From positions 248,001-312,000 of the forward strand of contig CBDFMV010000002.1 in the NCBI GenBank assembly GCA_965249815.1: a stretch of DNA of 64,000 nucleotides, read 5' to 3'. This document shows positions 59,001 through 64,000 of the stretch, one piece after another. Both the position numbers and the translations under genes were made by a program. The notes beneath the pieces are model-generated. The model saw nothing but the letters and a program-made list of their open reading frames with translations, made no database searches and was not told the DNA's origin. This DNA is from JAJAZB01 sp965249815. Its GTDB lineage: Bacteria; Bacteroidota; Bacteroidia; Cytophagales; Spirosomataceae. Every line of letters begins with the position of its first letter. Positions within the stretch are counted from its first letter, which is position 1.

Positions 59001-59382
59001 TGCCCACCGTGCTGACCAGAAACTGCACGCCGCTGGTTTCGTTGTTGGTGCCCTGGGCGGCAAAACCGCTGATGTTCCAGCCCGAATCATCGGTGGGTGA
59101 ACCCGTGGTGGGGTCCGTGCTGCCCCCGTTGGCGTCGCCGGAAGCAAAGGTAGCGGTAGTGCCCCCGATGAGCGAGGCTGTACCGCTGCCGGTGCTGGGG
59201 GCCGTCGTGCCGGTGCTGGCGCTGGCATCGGGCGGCGAGGAGTTGAAATTCCACTGCGTGATGGTCTGGGCCGGGAGGCGAAAACCACCGAGCAGCAGGG
59301 TGGTCCATAAAAACAGGCTTAGCACCGGCCTCGATGGCCACGTCGGGGTGCGTTGTCGTTGAACAGCGTAATGTTTCCTCAC
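53041..59382 (-). CDS. Giant secreted ExeM/NucH-like nuclease with type IX sorting signal
   Basis: About 2113 residues. After a signal sequence (SLFLWTTLLLGGFRLPAQT) come a discoidin/jelly-roll-like N-terminal domain (ITQWNFNSSPP), a Calx-beta-like domain (VANDTEAEGTEIATLTIG), a DUF3616-like beta-propeller stretch, an OB-fold segment (GIVTRTFTGSTKLNGFYVQE), and an endonuclease/exonuclease/phosphatase domain (RVASANVLNFFNGDG, GLMEVENDGYGP, LVVNHFKSKG, VGDLNAYAKEDP, ASDHDPVLVGL). Ig-like domains follow, and the end is a sorting domain (PNPVSGQEIRCHV ... LVVE). Degrades extracellular DNA. I chose the GTG at 59382 giving a RKHYAVQ start. Confidence 0.87.
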   Translation of the reverse strand: MRKHYAVQRQRTPTWPSRPVLSLFLWTTLLLGGFRLPAQTITQWNFNSSPPDASASTGTTAPSTGSGTASLIGGTTATFASGDANGGSTDPTTGSPTDDSGWNISGFAAQGTNNETSGVQFLVSTVGKQNIVVKWDQRHSNTSSRYVRFQYTTNGTTWINYDPLFEGTAGDTWFNSRTVDLSAISAVNNNANFGFRIVAAFAPTTSAYSAANASSSYGTTSTWRFDMVTVSGSTVASTPTVNLSVNPGTGSEAAQTVVTVTATASGPVSGDQTVSLSVNGTGITTSDYSLSNPVITIPGGSSSGSVTFTVANDTEAEGTEIATLTIGSPSSGLTLGSTVSQNVTILDDDVVANTAPTILADNETIIDPEKVTPFLSVPDASPVGSPTAFVSGVISDPTDPARTVGIEFNLADAETPSGLTVTATSSNAAVVPDANLSLTGTGLNRNLKITPTGVGYATLTVTVNDGSLSNSYVISYAASAPSVNTTTTRFHTGTSDASTAQAVDASYVLVGDDENQRLRLYDRANSGLPLASFDYTTSLGLTDLSGGVPREVDIEASAQVGNRIYWLGSQSNSSGGNARPNRQRLFATDVSGTGAGTTLAYVGRYDGLKTDLLAWDASNGHGLGANYLGLTASAATGKQPEDPNLDGFNIEGLTVAPDGTTGYLGFRAPQQPTAARTKALIVPWTNMTALVSGNPTTGPAQFGAPILLDLGGRGIREMKRSSGGQYLIAAGPADGATGTAPKDFRLYTWTGNATDAPVLRAANLTALNANGSFESIVDLPATLTSTSQIQLLVDNGDAVFYNDGTIAKDLSQNNFKKFRSELVALGNPALVKIHDIQGVSSTFDPAFGGVQTIEGIVTRTFTGSTKLNGFYVQEEDADADADAATSEGIFVFDPSGLFSGNAGDKVRVTGTVAEFTSSSGGVTSSLTQLSSLTGVVNLGAGTLPSVTNVTLPVANVSDLERYEGMLVNVSATSGNLTVTEYFQLGRFGQVVLSATGASNQPGTDARLDQYTQFNAPSTSGYAAYLAELAKRRIILDDGSSVQNPDPILFGRGGNPLSASNTLRGGDEVASLTGILDQRFEGYRVQTTTGVNFTAANPRPAAPPAVGGTLRVASANVLNFFNGDGAGGGFPTSRGADNLNEFNRQRAKIVQALTGSGADVIGLMEVENDGYGPTSAIQDLVNGLNAAAGAGTYAFVTPGTSLSTDEITVGIIYKPAKVTPVGAAATMPAGYGSGAFDLVGRKPLAQTFQETSTGGAFTLVVNHFKSKGSSAGGVGDADAGDGQGASNGTRTRQAQDLATWLATKPTGTADPDYLVVGDLNAYAKEDPLTTLATAGYGNLLPTTSYSYVFDAQVGSLDHALATSGLAAQVNGAEKWHINADEPSVLDYNTEFKSAGQITSLYNADQFRASDHDPVLVGLNLTVPFAITASPIMLTQGQTTQGATIGTVSNAASLPNGATVTASPGNNGVSLANISLNTTTGAVTADVTATCPATNASFTLTLNGSGAATAPTATLGVTVNALPLTASVGGGGSACAGSSVAVNFTGTPNATVTYTVNGGSNQTIQLDGNGSANVSATASGTYTLVSVSNGNCPRDASGSATVTITPLPTASLGGGGSACAGSSVAVNFNGTPNATVTYTVNGGSNQTIQLDGSGSASVAATASGTYALISVSLSSCSQNLSGSAIVTITPNPTVTASASPNPVCENATLTLSAQASGGTGTLSYAWSGPNGFSASTNPATRTVTLADGGVYSVTVTDEKQCKTTVQTAVVTVSERVRLQSITPSQSVCPNADVTLTVQATGSNLTYQWYRVLGNQAQPVAGGNSASLTVNLQAPTSYYVVVTGPCNQVTSSTVALSFKPPTTLRITSINNQVCEGSNLTLSVAGNGPGSLQYSWRKDAPTGPVIATGSSFTLTNAQVADAGTYYATVAGDCPGPTVSIPVTVRYVRITTQPQSQQLCTGVATLSVAVQTVGVTATYQWKRNGQAISGATGASYPVTRTGNYTVEVKTSCVTLTSAVAEITCGNGRLAVESTLQPRLSIAPNPVSGQEIRCHVEGIPQPEFRLTDATGRQVGLTAAPASAAGEYQLHPTRKLEPGLYVLEAREGVLRLAQRVLVVE
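54391..54817. repeat. Near-identical tandem duplication in the giant nuclease gene
   Basis: A 252-bp period: 54391-54565 and 54643-54817 are almost identical at DNA level (for example GTCAAGCTGAATCGTCTGGT in both), encoding two copies of the stretch from GGGGSACAGSSVAVNF to TVNGGSNQTIQLDG. Indicates recent duplication. Confidence 0.9.
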
Positions 59383-59639
59383 AGGGTGCGGTGTTTTGGT
59401 TGACGAAATGGTAGGTAAATGTCCTCTCTGGGCGGCGGCGGAAACCACAGGAAAAGCAGTGCAAAGGAACGGCGTAACCCCGGAAGGCGCTTTAGCCGGT
59501 GTGTTAAGAAATGATGAACTGTTCCGCCTGGAGCCGGGCCGCTCCAGCGCACTTCAATTGGATCGCCTTTCTTGGAAAAATCCAGAAAGCCTTCCCGAAA
59601 AAGTTGAAAGCCCGTACTGGAAACTTCGCCGCGATTGCC

Positions 59640-59647
59640 TATTTTTG
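59640..59647 (+). promoter_or_regulatory. -7 element upstream of atpA
   Basis: TATTTTTG matches TAnnTTTG, 54 bases before the atpA ATG; the 59383-59701 gap otherwise holds only the divergent nuclease promoter region. Confidence 0.55.
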
Positions 59648-59701
59648 CACCCGAATTTCAGCGAAAGCTTCACACAAATCTCAATAGTTCAACCCATTCC
59701 T

Positions 59702-61279
<1,578 letters not shown>

Positions 61280-61280
61280 T

Positions 61281-61369
61281 TCAGTTCACAGTTCACGGTT
61301 TACAGTTCACAGTTGAACGCGCTGGTGGACGGTTTTCTGTGAACTGTAAACTGTAAACTGTGAACTGAA
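61281..61369. repeat. Heptamer-built inverted repeat (unit CAGTTCA) between atpA and atpG
   Basis: Arms 61281-61316 and 61336-61369 built of CAGTTCA/CAGTTTA 7-mers; the arms can form a stem of about 30 bp. It starts next to the atpA stop codon and ends 2 bases before the atpG start codon. Confidence 0.87.
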
Positions 61370-61371
61370 AA

Positions 61372-62256
61372 ATGCCATCACTCAAAGAAGTACGCAACCG
61401 GATCCAATCCGTCAACTCGACCCAGCAGATTACCAAAGCCATGAAAATGGTGGCGGCAGCCAAACTGCGGCGCGCCCAGGACGCCATCATCCAGATGCGC
61501 CCCTACGCCCAGAAACTGAGCCAGATGCTTAACACGGTCTCGGCCGGGGCCGATGTGGCGCAGTCGAGTCCGTTCAAGCAGGTGCGGCCTGTCGAGCGGG
61601 TGCTGGTGGTGGTGGTGACCTCCGACCGGGGCCTGGCCGGGGCGTTCAACGCCAACGTGACGAAAGCCGCCATTGCGCTCATCAACGAGAAATACCCCGC
61701 CCAGCGCGCGGCAGGTCGGGTGGAGATTCTTGCCATCGGGAAGCGTGGCTCGGAGTTTTTCCACCGGCGCGGGTTTGTGGTCAACGACAAGTACACCGAC
61801 GTGTTCGGGCGGCTGAATTTCGCCAACGTGCGCGCCGCTGCGGAGGAAATCATGGCGGGCTACGCCGAAGGTCGCTACGACGCCGTGGACGTGATTTACA
61901 ACGAATTCAAGAACGTAGCCACGCAGATTATCCGCGTCGAACCGTTTCTGCCCATTCCCGTCTACCAGGAAGACGCCGGTTCAACGGGCCTGAACGACTA
62001 CATTTTTGAGCCGTCGGAGGAGGCGATCATCAACGAATTGCTCCCGAAAAAACTCAAGATTCAGTTGTATAAGGCCGTGCTGGAATCGAACGCCTCCGAG
62101 CACGGCGCGCGAATGACCGCCATGGAAAAGGCCACCGAAAACGCCGGGGAACTCATCAAGGAACTCCGTCTGGTGTACAACCGCTCGCGTCAGGCCGCGA
62201 TCACGAAGGAGATTCTCGAAATCGTCGGCGGTGCCGAGGCGCTGGCGGCAGCGTAG
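61372..62256 (+). CDS. atpG: F1 ATP synthase subunit gamma
   Basis: About 294 residues. N-terminal coiled coil begins PSLKEVRNRIQSVNSTQQIT and KAMKMVAAAKLRRAQDAI; Rossmann-like middle (VVVVTSDRGLAGAFNANV); C-terminal helix RMTAMEKATENAGELIKELR and YNRSRQAAITKEILEIVGGAEAL. It is the central rotor shaft linking F0 rotation to catalysis. The intergenic heptamer hairpin just before its ATG may reduce its translation relative to atpA, fitting the 3:1 stoichiometry. Start codon is certain from the family N-terminus. Confidence 0.97.
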   Translation: MPSLKEVRNRIQSVNSTQQITKAMKMVAAAKLRRAQDAIIQMRPYAQKLSQMLNTVSAGADVAQSSPFKQVRPVERVLVVVVTSDRGLAGAFNANVTKAAIALINEKYPAQRAAGRVEILAIGKRGSEFFHRRGFVVNDKYTDVFGRLNFANVRAAAEEIMAGYAEGRYDAVDVIYNEFKNVATQIIRVEPFLPIPVYQEDAGSTGLNDYIFEPSEEAIINELLPKKLKIQLYKAVLESNASEHGARMTAMEKATENAGELIKELRLVYNRSRQAAITKEILEIVGGAEALAAA

Positions 62257-62358
62257 AGCGTTTGTCGGAACGGATCTGAAGCGGATTTTCGGGATTTCCA
62301 GAATTGGTTTTCAGCCATCCTTAAATCCAAAAATCCGCCAACTCCTGGTTCAGACTTT

Positions 62359-63486
62359 TTACACCCAGAACAACTCCGCTGCCACCCGGTCGGCGAAGAG
62401 TTTTCCGGCGGGAGTCAGGCTTAAAATCCCGTTTTCTTGCCGCAGCCAGCCTTTTTCAAGGAGTGCAGGAGTCAGGGAGTGAAGGAGTGCATGGCCTTGT
62501 TCTGAAATCGCCTTCAGTTTGGTCAGTTCGCAACCCCACTGCGTCCGCAGGCCGGTCAGCAGGTACTCGTTGACGCGGTCTTTCTCCGACAACCGCTCGA
62601 TTTCAGCGGGAATTTCGCCCCGCCCGATGGCCGCCACGTACCGGGCGTTGTGGCTGACGTTGGCCTGGCGCGTAGCAAGGCCGTCGAACGAGTGGGCGCT
62701 GGGGCCGAGGCCGAGGTAGGGTTGTTGTTGCCAGTAGCTGGTGTTGTGGCGGCTGTGGCGACCCGGTTTCGCAAAATTGGAAATCTCGTAGTGTTCGTAA
62801 CCGTGGGTCGTCAGGTGCTCCACCAACTGCTCAAACTGGCGGGCGGCCAGGTCCTCGTCGATGGGGGCCATTTTTTTGCGTTTGAGCCAGTTGCCGAACA
62901 CGGTCTGCGGTTCGATAGTGAGGCAGTAGGCGGAAATATGGGGCACGCCGAGCGCGGTGGCTTTTTCTAAATTCTGCTGCCAAACGGCATCATCGGGGGT
63001 TGGGCCGATGGCGTAAATCAGGTCGATGGTGAGGTTTTCAAAACCCGCGTCCTGCGCCCGGCGCACGCTGGCTTCGCCCTCGGCGGCGTCGTGAATGCGG
63101 TTTAAGTGACGCAACTGGCCTTCATTGAACGACTGAATGCCGATGCTCAGGCGGTTAATGCCCGCCCGGCGAAAGGCGCGTAATTTTTCGTCAGTCAGGT
63201 CGTCGGGGTTGGCTTCGAGCGTGATCTCGGCGTTGGGTTCGACCGGAAAATGCCGGTGCGCGGCTTCCAGCAGTTGGGTTAATTCGACTTCGGTGAGCAG
63301 CGAAGGCGTGCCGCCGCCGAAATAAATCGTCTGGAGCGGCCCGGCGGGCAGGTACTTTTGCCGCAGAGCCATTTCCCGAATCAGCGCCCCGACCATCGCC
63401 TCGCGCTCGCCGAGGCGGGTGCTGAAGTGAAAATCGCAGTAGTGGCAGGCTTGCGCGCAGAACGGAATGTGCAGGTACAGGTGCAT
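62359..63486 (-). CDS. hemW: Radical SAM heme chaperone HemW
   Basis: About 375 residues. N-terminal HLYLHIPFCAQACHYCDFHF carries the CxxxCxxC cluster ligands for the 4Fe-4S centre; then IYFGGGTPSLL, ITLEANPDDLT, INRLSIGIQSFNEGQLRHLNR and the C-terminal HemN-like domain (YEISNFAKPGRHSRHNTSYW). HemW binds heme and hands it to respiratory enzymes; it is not a coproporphyrinogen dehydrogenase despite older naming. The MHLYLHIPF start is typical. It converges on atpG and is divergent from the lipoprotein at the right edge. Confidence 0.93.
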   Translation of the reverse strand: MHLYLHIPFCAQACHYCDFHFSTRLGEREAMVGALIREMALRQKYLPAGPLQTIYFGGGTPSLLTEVELTQLLEAAHRHFPVEPNAEITLEANPDDLTDEKLRAFRRAGINRLSIGIQSFNEGQLRHLNRIHDAAEGEASVRRAQDAGFENLTIDLIYAIGPTPDDAVWQQNLEKATALGVPHISAYCLTIEPQTVFGNWLKRKKMAPIDEDLAARQFEQLVEHLTTHGYEHYEISNFAKPGRHSRHNTSYWQQQPYLGLGPSAHSFDGLATRQANVSHNARYVAAIGRGEIPAEIERLSEKDRVNEYLLTGLRTQWGCELTKLKAISEQGHALLHSLTPALLEKGWLRQENGILSLTPAGKLFADRVAAELFWV

Positions 63487-63628
63487 GACGGGATCGCAAA
63501 ACGGCCCCGGACGGGTTGATGTTGCGAAAAAAGTAGCGTTACTTTGGCAAGAGTCGCCAAAAATTCGTTTAGAACAGGGAGGCTATTCGCCCAAAGGATT
63601 CCAAACGAAAAACTGATTTTTAAACGGC

Positions 63629-64000
63629 ATGAAAAAGGTTGTATTCGGCCTGATGGCGCTGGGACTGCTGGCCGGTTGCGCTACTCCGCGCCGCCCCGTG
63701 GCAAGCGGGCCGTCGTCGGGCAGCGCACCGGTACTGCGCTCCGAAGGCCCTGCGCTGGTGGTGAAAAGCAAATTTCTGGACAATGGTTCCTCGCTGCGCG
63801 TGTACGTAAGCGTCGATCCGGGCCGGGAAGTGGCCCTAGAGCAGTTTCCGGCGCAGTTTGTCATCAACTACACCGTCTCGCCCGAGTACGGCAGCCGGGC
63901 CGTGACGCAGTCGGGTGCCGTGGCGCTCAAGCCCGGCGAAACGCTCTTCCGGCAGGGAAGCTGGTACACGGTCTTTTTCGACCTGCCCAAACCCGGCAAC
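63629..64000 (+). CDS. Lipoprotein (3' cut by window); possibly GWxTD-domain type
   Basis: The first 124 codons of a gene that continues past the window. Lipoprotein signal KKVVFGLMALGLLAGC with the lipobox LAGC, then a proline/serine linker and strands (SLRVYVSVDPG, FVINYTVSPEYGSR). The layout fits the N-terminal half of Bacteroidota GWxTD-domain lipoproteins, but the defining motif would be downstream and cannot be checked. Probably outer-membrane or periplasm-facing. Confidence 0.6.
   Translation, partial: MKKVVFGLMALGLLAGCATPRRPVASGPSSGSAPVLRSEGPALVVKSKFLDNGSSLRVYVSVDPGREVALEQFPAQFVINYTVSPEYGSRAVTQSGAVALKPGETLFRQGSWYTVFFDLPKPGN

Noticed and set aside
53041..59448. GTG at 59448 as start of the giant nuclease
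   Set aside because: The extra 22 residues before RKHYAVQ have no features; the GTG at 59382 places the signal sequence at a normal distance.

Overview
The window looks like chromosomal DNA of a GC-rich Bacteroidota, most probably a Cytophagales of the Spirosoma type. Evidence: TAnnTTTG-type -7 promoter elements close to start codons, lipoprotein and type IX secretion sorting signals, a Bacteroidota-style gene set (NIPSNAP, DUF4038, DUF6807 and M1 families with signal peptides), and start sites that show no clear Shine-Dalgarno sequence. The genus is inference. No transposase, prophage, CRISPR array or rRNA was seen.

Layout. 1-4.6 kb: end of an M23 peptidase, an ECF sigma factor with a membrane-bound vWA-like partner, a YD-repeat lipoprotein and TspO. 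4.6-8.9 kb: a multi-PAS histidine kinase, then a small LuxR-type regulator, a six-cysteine secreted miniprotein and a lipoprotein. 8.9-13.2 kb: glmM and an Anbu/transglutaminase/alpha-E cluster. 13.4-25.5 kb: housekeeping genes (pyrD, ftsK, a LolA-like gene, purQ) with a ChbG-like deacetylase, an M1 peptidase, an SDR, and a ROK-SIS pair. 25.6-37.4 kb: sugar-related enzymes (DUF4038, GH28, DUF6807, NIPSNAP), a core MetE, MntA-HepT, a GNAT protein, an MBL hydrolase, and low-GC hypothetical genes among repeats. 37.8-48.2 kb: an export and signalling locus (HlyD/MacA-like adaptor, TolC, ABC ATPase, two FtsX permeases, an NtrC-type regulator, and a kinase with almost no periplasmic domain), then a candidate sigma-54 promoter, two paralogous arginine-rich micropeptides of 37 and 36 residues, and a small secreted protein. 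48.4-53 kb: tRNA-Ser(CGA), Nudix, tail-specific protease, FKBP isomerase, DUF5675. 53-59.4 kb: a giant secreted nuclease. 59.7-64 kb: atpA-atpG, hemW and the start of a lipoprotein gene.

Two signals stand out. First, the unannotated micropeptide pair next to a complete efflux pump and sigma-54 two-component system: a candidate peptide export and sensing system. Second, intergenic DNA is unusually rich in inverted repeats. Eight junctions carry hairpins whose arms are built from degenerate 7-bp units, each junction with its own heptamer. Other junctions carry at least five further palindromic families, several of which overlap stop codons or lie inside genes. A 21-bp (3 x 7) tandem array at 31.3 kb keeps one reading frame open with a seven-residue periodicity.
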